Shown here piece after piece: positions 1-13,200 of a stretch of DNA of 64,000 nt. This stretch comes from Metellina segmentata. Lineage: Eukaryota > Arthropoda > Arachnida > Araneae > Tetragnathidae. A program made the position numbers and the translations under genes. The notes under the pieces were generated by a model, which saw only the letters and a list, made by a program, of their open reading frames with translations, was not told the origin of the DNA and made no database searches. The stretch lies in NCBI GenBank assembly GCA_947359465.1, contig OX375876.1, positions 67,524,998 to 67,588,997 of the forward strand, written 5' to 3'. The first letter of the stretch is position 1. The number at the start of each line of letters is the position of its first letter.

Positions 1-437
1 TACGATTAAGTGAGCAAAACTACTTTAACCTCTGTATTTGAAAACATTACTGTTCTGTAAGAAGTTGTATAAGAAGATAGTTCATTTAATATTCTAAATT
101 TAAGAGTTTCTGTTCTTATTAATATATAAATCGCCTCTCCTCTTAAAATTGAATTTTCTTGGGAACTTGTGTAATTCTGAAGATTGAAAATATTAAAGGC
201 ATACTTTTTTTTATCAATTTAGAATTTATTGAAATCTTTAACATATTTATTGAGATGTATTTATTATTTATTTCGTATTTTGAAACTTGAATTGATTAAG
301 TATAACTTATTATTTTGAAATATACAGTTATTAGTTTCATTTTTCTTGAGAAAGTCCAATATGTCTTTCAAAATATTTTTATCCTACACCCTTTTCTCTT
401 TGGAACATGCGATACCTTAGCAGTACCTTTGATCAAA

Positions 438-645
438 GCACTGGAATGCCTTGCAGTCGTATGATTAAAGCACTGGCAAGGCTTTTAGTCACAGTGATCA
501 CATTAATAGTGTGCCTTGCAGTTTCCATTATGACTGCATTGGCATGCCTCGCAGTTTCAGTTATTAAAGCATTAGCATGTCTTGCACTCATAGTGATCGG
601 AGTACTGGTATGTCTTGTAGTCTCAGTGATCATAGCACTGTGGAG
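438..645. repeat. 33-bp minisatellite, about six units
   Basis: Unit starts fall at 438, 470, 503, 536, 569, 602 and 635, so the period is 33 bp (32 for the first). Each unit opens with a degenerate GCACTGGCATG and contains CTTGCAGTC followed by GTGATCA-like sequence. Because 33 is a multiple of three, the plus strand stays open for 80 codons (407-649) and shows an 11-residue hydrophobic repeat of the type ALACLAVSVIK. I read that ORF as a by-product of the repeat, because it has no other gene-like feature. A short repetitive membrane peptide cannot be excluded. Confidence 0.85.
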
Positions 646-649
646 TTAG

Positions 650-3600
650 GAGTTTTGGAGTTCTAGTTATTTCAGTCCATTATAACTGAGAAGTCATTTT
701 AGATAGAACTGTCAAGTCGATGTAACAAAGAGCATTACAATCTAACGAAAATGTGGGCTCTATTCTTATTTACAGGTCCACAAAGGGAAAAAAATCGAAG
801 TGTCACACAGTTCAATGTGGTACAAATAAGACTGAAGGTAATCGTACTCAAAGTTTAAAATCAGGCAGTACGGATAGATCTTGGTAGATCAGGAGGGATT
901 CTTTAGGTTTATCAATTTTGAGTAATTATGTCGTTCCTGTAGAAACACTGAAAATAAAATATCCCAATAAACCTTTCTTTAAAAGGGTCTACAGTATAAA
1001 TATAGGTGCAGTTGCTAGTTTAGTAGTCTGAAGGAGCAAGGGCCACTTATTCCATAAAGAGACTTTACCGACCAAGGGCAACACTTGGACAAGTTGTGAC
1101 AAACAACGTCAAGTAAATAGACAAACGCGCACAAAGAAATTTTAACTAATACATGAGAGAAATACACACAGTAAATATTCTAACCTTATATAAATCAAAC
1201 TCGAGAAGCAGATGAATTTAGTAAAAGAAATTCATAGTTTCACATTAAATTATATAGAATTGACCCAGTAGCTTCAAAGAAAATTAAAAACCAAATAGCT
1301 TTCACCAGAAACGCAATAAACCGTGTTTTTTGGATGCATCAGGAAAGCGAGATTCAATTTGCCAAAATTGAATAAAAAATCCAAAAAGGATTTTAACTTA
1401 ATGATGCATTTGGTAAAGCAGATGATATGCGTGGAGAACGATTAAATATTTATAACACGACATACATTTTTTTTCCCGTTTACGCCTCACCTCATCTGTA
1501 AGGAAGGCTTTTTAGCAAATAAATACTTAACTTGAGATTTCTACAAGAGATTCAAGGAATTTAAGCAAAAACCAAACTTTCTCATTCAAAAGTATTTCAG
1601 TGCTTCTCTTTCATGAAGGCAGGATAAATATTTCAAATTCCATGAACTTTATAAAAGAAGCCTGCTTTAGATGCACATAAATATCCTTTTTAGAAAAGCA
1701 ATGTTCTTGTTTTTTGTCTCTGCGAGAAGGAAATTTCTTTCTTACTTTCCATTTTAGATGTAGTCAAAACGTTGCACTTTTTGCTCCTTGACAGCAATAT
1801 TGTAACATAACCGTGCATATGTTATAATTTATTTAATACATTTTTATTTTTAACTATTCTGAGTTTTTCATTCCTTATTATCAGGAAGTTGTTTCCATGA
1901 CAATCGCACAACATTATGGTGTAATATATAGCTAATTTTAAAAAACTGAAACTTCATGAATTAGCACTTGAAGAACTACAATGATTTATACTTATTTAAG
2001 CAGCCAATTTCGGATTGATATAAGTAAATTGAGTACTTTGTTCTGAAAAACTCTTTGGAACTGTGTTCTTATGTACTAAGTATTCAAAATTGTATAACCT
2101 ATATCAAACTTGCGCGTCTTTGCCTATTTTCTTACATAAAAAACAAGTACTCAACATACGTTTTTGTTACAAGAGTGTAAAGTGTTATTATATATACACA
2201 TTTATAAATATATTGATGAATTTTGAAACGATTAATTAGAGTACATAAGAATTTGATTGACATGATTTTGACTTAATTATGTTAGTACCCAGCCACTTTG
2301 TTATCTTTCTTAATACGTAATAAACATGTCAATCTATTTAAAATTCAATTTGAAATTTAAACTGTATCTGATATTTTTGTAATTAGAAGTAGAAAATAAG
2401 GCAAGACAGGATATTGTTTCTCTTGGTCTTGATTGGTTTTGATATACTCATAGCAAAATTTTGGCTAAATTATAGAGGTATGAAAATGTATCACTGGATT
2501 CATTGAAGTATAGATGTAAATTCGAAATGCATCATGCTTACTTATCCATAGTTAAAAACTACAGTTTAAGTAATTCTTACTTTAGGTATGGTACATGCAC
2601 ATCAATAGCCACAGAAAATTTCAGTAATTATTTACCAGAACCGCATATTAATATAGTCGGTAGGTACTAGTTGAATTAACATTGCACTGAGGCAACACAC
2701 CATCTAATGGTGATAGTCCGGGTCAATCACGAATAATTTTCATAGAAAGTGTGAAATGACGCATCTTCATCGGATTATTCTATAATTTACTGAGTTACAT
2801 GGAATCCTATGGCTCAGTGAAGTTGATAGCACTTTGGTTCTTTGTGTAAAAGGTAATAACTAAAATATTAGGTATTCATAGTTGTTTGAAGTTAAATTTA
2901 ATCTTGCTTATGTCTACCTACATAAAACGTAGTAGGAAACGAAAAGACAGTTCAAGTTTGGATTTGGTAAATGTGAGATTAAGACCAACTTCGTCGTGGA
3001 TGTGATTAAATAAAAGACAACACTTGAATCATGTTACAAAATTAAACTTTAATACTTCTAATTGTATTACCAATATGTGTTAATTGTAATAGAATCAGTA
3101 ATAGAGTTGTTTTCGTCATATAAACCAAAAATAAATTATTGATTTAGGTACACGTATAATATGTGTAAATATTCCATTTCAAATTGCATACTTCTGAGAT
3201 TATTCAATAAATTGATCTTGGTTAGTGAAAGTAGATGTCATTTTGGAAACACGTCAATTGAATAATGGCAGAATAATATCCTACTAAAGCTCATAACAAA
3301 CACCTGTTCGATATACTACATCCAAATATCTAGTATATTTCTACTGATGCACTATATCCGCATATCGTGTACACATATACATGATGCACTGTATTGTATA
3401 CCTCTACATGATACACTGAAGAATCTGACCATATTATTTTGCATCGTATTTTATTGTCATTTTACCACTTTGAAAGTGTGCCAAAAAACACCATAGAGTT
3501 CAGGGATAAATGTTTTATTGTATTCCATTCAATTTTACCCTTTGCTCATGGAGAAAATAATAGTGCTAAAATTAATGACATTCAAGTACTTGGTCGTGTA

Positions 3601-4708
3601 TTTAATAATAACATTTTTTATGCATTTTAATTCAGCAGTGTATCTACTTTACGAAACAGTAAAATATATTTTGCGTTGTTTTGCCAAAATATCTTATCTT
3701 CAACATTTGCATTAATTGATAATTTATACATAAATATTAATAAAAAACGTCATTTCCATGGTTTTGCCATTATTTCACAAGATTAATGATGACGTGCATC
3801 AGCGTATACATGCTCTAACAACGCAATAATTTGTAAAAGATCGGATGAAATATTATACAGTTCCGTTGAAAGCTAAAAAGGTAAACAAAAGAGATCTGAG
3901 CACGATTTATACATGAATATCGTACAGCGAGACGTTCCCTTAATCTCTCGGAATAGTAACACATTAATCGCAAGTAGGAAAACTTCTTAGAGCCTTGCGT
4001 GACAGATTACGATTCCCTAAAAGAAATACAAACATTGATACAAATCAGGAACTTCTCAAACAGCGTTTAAGGAAGAAAACCCACAACTCACAAAGGTGAC
4101 TGTGTACCTTATACCCAACCAAGAGAGTTCCGATAGTTTGAGTTTAGTTTCCAGCGTTGTCATTTATCTTTTCATCGGAACAGCCTGAAGCGATACGCCT
4201 CCGAAACCCATTAAGTTGGAAAGCTTTCCGCGGCATTTATTATGCATGAGTGTATGCAAGAGAGTTTGCCTCACAGAAAGAAATCATTGAAAAACTGGAG
4301 GGAAAGAAGAAAAAATGATACTCTTCGAATTTGAATGTTGATTGCAGAGTTGATACAAAATTTACATAATGCATCGGATGTTGCTTTCTTTGGGCACTTC
4401 CTTCCCATCTACTTACAATGGAAAGCAGTTGCGAATGTTTTACTTTGCGCTTCCTTTGGTGGAGCGCGAATTCTTGAGATTTTCAGCCATTTCTGTTCAC
4501 TGCCAGGGCCGTTGGGAACACTTCGCGTATGAATAAAACTTAACAATGTGTCGTTAAAAAAAATTAAGATCTCTAAAAATTTATGGTGATGAGAAAGGGG
4601 AGGGATTTGCGTTTCATTTGATGTATTTTATGCGATATTAGTTCGATGGCGGTTCATTCGTGTCTTGATTGCGGATGAACTGGATTCATTTTCCTTACCC
4701 TCCCAGTT
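650..4708. other. AT-rich sequence without recognised gene
   Basis: Every frame is broken by stops. The ORFs at 3439-3715 and 4335-4532 are short and match nothing I know. Around 3300-3430 a CATGATGCACTG-like word recurs, suggesting a decayed local repeat. The stretch 4140-4560 is visibly less AT-rich than its surroundings and not obviously repetitive, so it may be a conserved non-coding block or an exon remnant. Nothing firmer can be said. Confidence 0.6.
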
Positions 4709-4915
4709 GTTGTCTCGATGAGGTATCTCGTCTTCAGCAAAATTGACCAGATCTTGATTGACATGATGTCTCGTCGCTAGAAGAAAACTTACCAGATTCT
4801 GATCTCATTATCATCAACTAATTACCAGTACCTTGTTGATGATGTATAGTATCATTAGCGAAATTGGCAAGATCGTGATGAATGAGATATCTCGTCGAAA
4901 CCACTTAGAGGTTTA
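4709..4915. repeat. Dispersed CAGATCTTGAT/CTCGTC repeat, copy 1
   Basis: This copy has three to four imperfect monomers of about 45 bp with the pattern GCAAAATTGACCAGATCTTG, then GAT, a few bases, and GAGATATCTCGTC. It ends in a CGAAACCACTTAGAGG motif that is also seen (as CACTTTAAGG) at the ends of other copies. Related copies lie near 9.95, 21.5, 27.7 and 48.7 kb. I do not recognise the family. It has no coding capacity and no clear terminal inverted repeat. Confidence 0.65.
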
Positions 4916-5936
4916 AGAACAACAACACTGAAGGTGTGGGGTTTTTCGTCAATCAAAAAATAACATTATGAGGATTGGTTTATTGGTGATTCCGTTTTGA
5001 CCATACTAAATTTTTAATCATCAAGAAATTAGCAAAAACATATTATAAAGAGTATAAAAGTAAATAATTGTAAAGATAGAATCATTAATCTAGAGGGGTA
5101 TCACTCTTCAATCAACCACACTTGCTGTAGTCTCCGGTTCCACTGTGAATATATACATTGTGTATATTTCTCTGCTTATGAACAAACAAATGCAAATGAC
5201 TTCTAAGCATGGCTTCGGGGTGCATTAATTCTATTAATAAAACTTCCACCATGAAAGTGAATTTTTTTCTCTTTCGTTCTATTTGTATATGAGTATAACG
5301 GTTCATTTATATTGAAACTTGTAATCTATTTACACTAATATAAAGTATCAATTTTATTACGTAAAAAATATGTATGAGTAAATATACGGAATAAAATAAA
5401 ATATGGTGCAGTAGAAGTATTTATGCTGTTCAACAACCCATTGTAAATTATTCCATCACTTAATATTTTCACGCATCTGTCATTGATAATTCTGCAAGAT
5501 GCTCATTTGGCTAAAAAAAAAATTTACATAAATAAGTTTATGAAATTGAGCGACGCTGTTTCATTTGTGATAGGTAGGTACTTGATTGGTAGCTAAAATT
5601 AAATATACTGGTGCAACACGATTGACTATAAGCAACGGTTCAATTCCAAAGGAAAAAGTGTTTTCCCAAATAAATTTATAATTTAATTTTAGAACGATCC
5701 CCAATTCAAGTTAAAAGTATGTTGTTTTAAATAAAGGATTATTTTTTAAAACATTGAAAGGAATAAATAAAAATTTCACAGTTATGTGTTCCGGACAACC
5801 TAAACCAATTGCAATTTTAAATGTTTGGGAATTCATACTTTTTAGCTATAAATGAATTAATTAATAATGTCTAGAAAATATTCCTTTGTGAAAAACAAAA
5901 GTATATAGCTTGTTTTGGATTATTTAATCGTTTAAT
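4916..5936. other. AT-rich sequence without recognised gene
   Basis: Both strands are full of stops. The 64-codon minus ORF at 5112-5306 is lysine/arginine-rich, is typical of chance ORFs in this composition, and resembles nothing I know. Confidence 0.6.
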
Positions 5937-6330
5937 CTCTATTATTATAAAAGGAAGTGTTTGTATGTCTATGTGTGTCTTCAGGCTAATCTATACAACT
6001 TACAGTCATAAAATGTTTCACATAGGTAGTCCCAAAGGTGACGGAATGTACCTCGAAGCCCAAATTTTAAAATTTAATATAGAACACTTTAAAATTAGTT
6101 TATTGGCATTTTTTTATTATTTGGTTTTATAAGAATGGCAATAGTGCGGAATCTAATGTTTCTTCTATTGTGCAGAGCTTTATTCCCGTCGGGTTTCTTC
6201 ATTTCTTTTGAACGCGCGTTAATTTTCCAATGACATTACTGACAGACTGGAGTTGCAAGAGAGATATTGCTGATATTCTGCTTTGATTTCATTGGATCTT
6301 TTATTATTTTCTATTCCTAATACTTAAAGG
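5937..6330 (+). mobile_element. Possible 5' end of a non-autonomous Helitron
   Basis: An A|TC junction at about 5936 is followed by TCTATTATTATAAAAGGAAG, a GTTTGTATGTCTATGTGTG run, and then CTTCAGGCTAATCTATACAA. Arthropod Helitron 5' termini commonly begin with TC, a TATA-like A/T stretch, AAAAGGAAGTG and a TG-rich run followed by a CTTCGGGCTAATCT-like segment, and the later GGTGACGGAATGTACCTCGA also fits that type. No 3' hairpin-CTRR end was located, so the extent is unknown. It could be a decayed fragment. It is unlinked to the helicase remnant at 62-63.7 kb. Confidence 0.4.
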
Positions 6331-9100
6331 ATCGTCAATTGGAAGAATCTTCCTTTCGTTTTATTCAGGTTGTATTGTTCATTGCTTTTTTAAGAGCATA
6401 ACCAATTTCTGTTTAATTTGGTAGCATTAAGACTTTTTAAAAGCATAATGGTACTTAATTTTTATTAGTTTGTTTTTGATTTACGTTGTTTGTCTGAATC
6501 ATTAATTAGCCTTAAGGAAATTTGAAAGCATGGCTCACTTGCTTTTTTCTTTAGCTTTAAGACGTTTTGAAGTTTTGATTTACTTTGTTTGTCGGAATCA
6601 GTGTTTCTCTTTCTAAGAATTTAGCGCTGTCACAGTTAAAATTAAACAATGTATTTTTAATCCTTATCAACATATCTCTCTCTCACCAGTAGAATATATA
6701 TGTGGACTGATGTGAAATACGAATGCTTGAGAAGTATTAATCCCTACTTCTACCAGTACTGCTAAATAAACCCCTTCTAGCAACCAAACACGTCCCTCAA
6801 AATTTCCCCCAACAAAACTTCACTGGCAGATTTTCATTTATTGTGCTGAAAACTAACAGAAATATTCAACTCAACAATCTTCGAAATAACAACACACACT
6901 AAATATCACGAGTGTACGAATCCAATATATGCGTACTTTGATTTAGAAGCGAAGTAAGGCACAGCCATTAGTTGAACAATCAGACGCATAAAAAATTTTT
7001 CTTTCGAGAATTCCTGAAAGCTTTTTGCTGTAAGATAAAATGTATTTTTGTTCTACGTATCCTATTGAACTGTAGTGATATTTAGTAGACAAGAACGGCC
7101 GGGCTATATTCTGTTTACCATAGGCCACTGGTAGACTCCGCAGGACCAAAACAGTGGAATAAATTGTGATGTATGTTATGTCTGCCTCCCTGTGGGACGG
7201 TATGCATTACTCATATTTTTAATATCACACGGATAGTGCTCGTTACCCGGTTGGGAGATTTTTTTCGCTCGGTTTGTATGTGTAGGGTTACTGCTAAAGA
7301 CATTTGTTTTTCTTTGCTTCCTTCTAATGTTCGATATGTTTTGGTTCCTGGCTGATTCCAGCCACCATTGTTTATCCACATTGTGAAATATAGCAGTGCT
7401 GCTTTCTTTTTTGATGTTATGAATTTTTACTGTGACGTATCGATTTAGCAGTCAAAATGCAGATCTATATATCTTCCATAGAGGACTTGTGGTTTAAGGA
7501 ACAGTGCTATCAAATGTCTACTCTTATGGAAATACGACATTAGCGGTATGATTTGGGAAAAATTCTGTTTACGTAAGAAATTTCGAATTTATTGTGAAAT
7601 CATATACTTGATATAGATATTTAGTACACGGCAGTTCAATATATCAAATTCATCTCTAATTTCTTACAGTTTTGTGATACATGAAACAACCAAGATAGTC
7701 TAATTATTTGCTTACTATTATTTTTATAGATTTACTTGGAAGAGGAATAAATTAAAATTATCCTAAACACATTTTATCAATAAATATCTGATTTACCAGC
7801 TAAAAAGTTACCATTAATTTTACAAAGTTTAATATCTTAATGATGGGACCGGTAGTTAAAAATTTCGAATTCAGGTGTTAAGGGTTTTCCACATGACATC
7901 GTTTGAAATCGTTGTAAAAAATGGATGTTTCACACGACTAGTGTTAAATTGACCACAAAATAAAAGCATATTTTTACACTTTAGGAAGCACAATTATTGT
8001 CAAACACTTAAACCCCAAATTAAGAAATTTATTATAAATGACCAGATACCGTGAACAGGATGATACAACAGTACGAAAAATCATCTTTGCAAGTTTCTAT
8101 CCAATCGAAGAAAAGTTGTAGAAGCTAGACTTGTCAGGTACACACACACAGTCACGGAAAAACATAAAAACAAACCACCTCCTATATTTAGAGTACTACT
8201 CATACAAGGGCAAGCTCAAAGTATTGATTCAATAGAAAATAACGTCCTCTATAAATTCAAATCCAAAAAAGTTGATTAAGGGGTCGTATTCATATCACAT
8301 TTTGCGCAAACAACAATTTTTATAATGGAAACACCGTTTTTAGATGCCATAGTAAGATTTTGTAATGTTAAAGTAGTTTATGTATGAAACTTTATGACTT
8401 TATTATCATTACATCCCGATATATTCAATCCTAAATTCGTATCAATTTTAGGGAAACTGTCTACTGAATATTATTCTACTGAATTAATCTACTGAAATAT
8501 TATTTACAAAGATATCCATAAAAGTCTAAGAAACTGATTTAACATTAAGAGCTTCAATCTTTCTGTCCTCATAACTTAGAAACGGTTTGACCTAATGACA
8601 TGACATTTGTTTACTGAAAAATTTTGATTTAGATTTTATATTGTTTGGAAAAATAGGGGGTTCTTATTAGAAATTATGAATTGATGCTCAATTAATATGA
8701 AGATGGCCACTTTTACAAATTTGAGGAATTTGAATTTATGGAAGATGTTAGTTCCTGTCAAATGCCATCTTTGAATTTTCTCTTTTGTTGAAATTTCTCG
8801 AATGAAGAGAATTGATTAGTTTTTTTTTCTGCGACTGTACATGAGTATTAGCAGTTCAGAAGGTATTACTAACAGTACATGAGTACTAATAATACAGGAT
8901 CTACAACTAGTAGTATTCTTGAAATAGTACACGAATTACTAATGGCATATGTACCTTCAAATCTGAACTCCTTTTACATGAGTTCTAGTGATAGTGGATG
9001 TACAACTGAGACAAAACAGTAGATACTAATAGCAAATCTTGACGTTAACTAATGAAAGGAGAATACTCATTATAGTTCTCCGAAAGTTTCAGTGAAAGGA
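6331..9100. other. AT-rich sequence without recognised gene
   Basis: No ORF longer than about 70 codons is present, and the overlapping plus/minus pair at 7173-7379 has no family signature. At 8834-8940 a short word, AGTACATGAGTACTAA, recurs in degenerate form, suggesting a small decayed tandem repeat. Confidence 0.6.
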
Positions 9101-9104
9101 AAAA

Positions 9105-9412
9105 TCGTGGTTGCCAAGTTGGTGGAATGGTGTATTACTAACCGGATGGCAGTGAGTTCAAAACTCGACAGAACTAAAGACCATCGTAATTGTATAAGCT
9201 GGTACATGTTAAATGTGTAGTGGTTTAGTCTTCAGCTTGGCGTGATGTGGAAGTCTGGAGGGTGGGGTGCAGCTCAAGTGCTGGCCTCATCTGACCGTAG
9301 TTCAAAATTACTAGGTGTTTTTATCGGATCTTTCAGCTCAGGTTTGATCTCGGACCATCGATAAAAGCCGGATGTGTTGCTCCAGTGTGACGTAAATTCA
9401 ACCATATTAATA
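9105..9412 (+). mobile_element. tRNA-derived SINE, copy 1
   Basis: The head is tRNA-like, with an A-box-like GTTGGTGGAATGGTGTA and a weak B-box-like GAGTTCAAAACTC. It is followed by a body shared with 34.47-34.78 kb (CTGGTACATGTTAAATGTGT and GATGTGG) and by a 3' core (GACCGTAGTTCAAAATTAC, then GCCGGATGTGTTGCTCCAGT) shared with both other copies. It has no ORF, as expected for a SINE mobilised by LINE machinery. Boundaries are approximate because no target duplication was identified. The 3' core resembles SINEs I associate with spider genomes; that link is from memory and untested. Confidence 0.6.
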
Positions 9413-9949
9413 CCACTTAGGTACTTCATCGATAAGGTAGTCAACATTTGTTAGTCTGGGTCTGACATCCTAGATAGATGTACCAGATAGTGGTAAATGG
9501 AAGCAAACCCATTACATCCTACAGCACTGAGGTAATTTTTAAATGAATGTGTATGATTTAGGATTGATGAGCTTCATACGTTCTCTCTCTAGTCATACCA
9601 AACTCTATAGGCACTCGACATTCTATATATTTAAAAGACATCAGACACTTTTCACTTATTTGAACCAGCATGACCAGAAATGTATCTAATTAAAATCAAA
9701 AAACGTATTCGTATATATTTACTGACAATGAGTTCCAGCCTTAGCTCGCTGCAGGGTACTGAGTTACATAAAGTTTTAGGAGAGTGAACTTTCATGTGAA
9801 AGATTTATCACCTTATAAAAGTATATTTTGGGGACACAATAAATTTAGTTTTCCATATTTTATAAAAGAGTTGTGGGCTATGAGAGGTGTGTGAGAGAAT
9901 ATTTTAATACCTTAACACGAATCTCAATGTACCTATAACATTTGTATAC

Positions 9950-10200
9950 ACTTCATTAAACCTCACAGTGGTTGTCTCTATCTAGACATTAGCAAAACCG
10001 ACCTGATATTAATGAATGGAAGATCACTAAGAAACTAACCACATCTTTATACAGTCATCATAAAGAATCGACGGTATCTTAAAGACGAGGCATCACATCA
10101 TTAGTATAATTAGCAAGGCCTTGATGGACGAGGTACATCATCGGAACCCTTTGGAAGATCAATCATTTCAAGATGATGAGATGTTAACAATCCAAACGCC
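9950..10200. repeat. Dispersed CAGATCTTGAT/CTCGTC repeat, copy 2 (degenerate)
   Basis: The segment contains ATTAGCAAAACCGACCTGAT, a second AATTAGCAAGGCCTTGATGG, then ACGAGG and CATCATCGGAACCC. It has the same word order as copy 1 but more substitutions, so it is probably an older copy. There is no coding potential. Confidence 0.5.
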
Positions 10201-13200
10201 GTAGAAACGGATAATATGTGTATCATATGAAAATATAGCGCAATATAAAATAATAAGAAGTTCGCATTAAAAAATAATTCAAATCAATGCATGACAATAC
10301 TTTAACGACCTTATACTGGAATTAAACAAGAGATAAGTCAACTTATAACTTGTTAAATGACGTCACTTCAGCAAAAGTGAATAATCAACTCATTTGAGGG
10401 AAAAGCTATTGAGCTTTACACTACGGGCAGATAGACAATTGTTACAACTAAAATTTCGTTTACAATAGCGGCATGGTATAGATCTGTGTGTTGTGGATGT
10501 TATTCCCCATTTAAGTGAGCGCTGGCATCGATCACCATTTACGAGCTGTCAGCGACTGACCTTCTAAAGAGTTACTTCTTTTGTTCGGTACACTACCCTA
10601 CAGGGTGGTGTGAACGTTTCGGGGGAAAGGCAGAAAGTCGCTCCTATGATATTTATCTCACGCCAAATGATACGCCACACAATACTATGAAAGGAAAGTG
10701 TCAGTCTTAAATGCCATTCAAGTCTCAATCGCTCAAGTTAGTAATTAGGTAATGCGTGTCGGACATGCAGGCGAAAGAACCGTTTTGTGAAACGATTGAA
10801 AAATCTAAGCGCCGCACAGTTTGCCATTTTTGATTCTTGGTGGACAAAATTCAATTTTTTTAGTGTCGCAGATTGTCAAAAAGACATAATATCTTAAAAG
10901 TAGTATTTCCCCCTAGCAAGACCACGATATTATTTTTCTAGGTAAGTCCTTTTAACAGGATGTAGAGGGTTCCAAAGTCGAACTTTCGGCGTTGGCTGCA
11001 AAACCAATATAGTGAAAGCGTATTAGCACTTTGAGGAATACTGAAAAGTATAGATCCTGTCAGTAGATACTATTATTAACTTCTGTTCAACGAGGTATGT
11101 TTACGTGCTTTTAGTTTCTTGGGTACTTTATGATTGATTTGCAAGATCCTTTTGAATTTATAGCTAATTAGCGTCTTACGTAACAGCTTATTTCAAATTT
11201 CAACTAGACTTTTAACACATTATATCACCGTATATCACCAAAACATTACATTTGCATTATAGCCTGACTCATTTGATGTGCGCAGAACAAAAAAATTCTT
11301 GCGGAAGTGATAGATATAGCTTGAATTTCGGAAGGATAATGGAAATGTTTCGTCAGTCCATTTTTGACATTTGGGTGATAAATTCGAAGCAAACGAAAAT
11401 CAATACAATTTTAACTTATATTTCTCAAGAAATGGTTGAATATTTGTTACCAAATACTGTTTTAAATACTGTCAAAGCAAAAATTTTCGAATTATTCGCC
11501 AAAGAATTGAGCGAAAGAGGAGTAAAATGAACGGGCACAAAGAACTATTCCTCAGAAATAATTCATCTTGACTTGAAATAAATCTTACATCTTTTTACAT
11601 TGGGATTCAAGATCTACCAAGTAATGTACAAAGAAGTTTGAAAATAGGCCAAGAAGGAATCAAAAAGATTTTTAAGCCTATAGTTCCAAGGTATAGAAAA
11701 CGAAACTGGTAGCCTTATAGAGACAACTAGTCAGAAAGAATTGTCAATAACCACTGAAGTAAAATTCGAAAGTCAGGTGTACTATATTCTACTTTAAATC
11801 GTCAGAGAGCTATTGCTGCTTTTCTGGAAGACGTACAACTATGAAAACGATCAGTGTCTTAGTCAAATGTCAGTAAAATTATCTGAAAATCATGTGCTTG
11901 GGCAAATAGTTGACATTAATCTTTCTATACACCAATATAAAATTACATAAACAACGCAAAAAACATTAGCTCTAATTTGTATACTCCGTATAACACAAAA
12001 ATAAGCTAAACGGTTGTTACACTTCTGGAAATGATTATCACTTCAGCTGTACCCCAACTCACAACTAGTCACTTATCAACTGCTCTTTCAGACGGCTACG
12101 CACAGTTTATGAACAATCGTTCATTCTGATTTTGTCGAAAGATAATATCAGAAATACAGCTATAATGAGGGGCTATGATGGATAAATCAGGAGAGAGGAC
12201 GAGGCAGAAAAATATCACCCTAAACAAAGTGTGTTTAGTATTTCTTTGCACCATTCCTTGTACTAATGAGGGTAAAAAAGTTTATTTGTCAAAATCTCAA
12301 CTAGACCTTGTTGTTCCATCAAATCTTTTTTGCCAAATAATTAGTAGATTTAACTTCAAGGGAAGTTAATAACGTGTCAGGTACTTTAAAGCTGACTTTG
12401 TTGTTTTGATAAATGTGACCAAACATCAAACGAAAAATTCTAACGTTAGAAACATCGCTTGTTTTTTTTTATAAATGCTGATAAGTCTACTTAAATAACC
12501 ATTATTATTGTTATCAATCTATACCAAGTCATATTACAATGTTTAAATTTCGATTTCTAGATAAACTGAAAAGTTTTCTGAGCACGAAGCAAGTGCAAGA
12601 TGTATATACCTCAGAAAGTATCCTTGTTTCCCCAGTTCCCATAAACTATGCGTAAAATACTGGTCCATGGCAATATTATTTCACTTCTTGTATTCATCTA
12701 GTTGGTAATTGGTCCGTTTCTTAAAAGCTCAAGACACACACACACAAGGAATAAACACAATAGGCGATAAGAGAAATATTTTCAATAAAAATGTCAAGAA
12801 CTGATACAAATAGATTAGTCATTACCTCAGATTCACTAATTGTAAGTTTACGAGCAAGGTCTAAAACTAAACGCAGCAAAATGTTTCCAAAATGTTGAAA
12901 TTTTAGTACTTTCCCAGTTGGAGATTCCAAGTATATAATTTTTTAATATTTTAAAAATATTTTCCCCTGTAGATTTTGAACTATTTTTTAAAAAAGAACT
13001 GTTATGGGTATATCTGACCATTGTTCAGGTGTATATCAATATAAAATTGCAAAATATAATTGATAATAATTGATCAAATTATATTTATTATATGGAGCAA
13101 TGTTGACAAATGTCTTTAAATTTAGCATATTTCTGCATCCAAATTGTAATTAAAAACGTTAAATATACACCAAATCAGTATTTTAGCACTCACAGCCTCT

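Noticed and set aside
407..649. 80-codon hydrophobic ORF as a membrane-protein gene
   Set aside because: It is fully explained by the 33-bp repeat; the opposite strand is open for the same reason.
4200..4520. Minus-strand exon ending at a GTAAGT near 4416 (frame with EQKWLKISRIRAPPKEAQSK)
   Set aside because: The donor is good, but the preceding exon end (CATT) is poor, no pyrimidine-rich acceptor is near, and the frame is short.
10590..10612. CTACAGGGTGGTGT palindrome as a DD41D-type terminus
   Set aside because: Only a few bases match the DD41D end and no partner end or transposase lies nearby.
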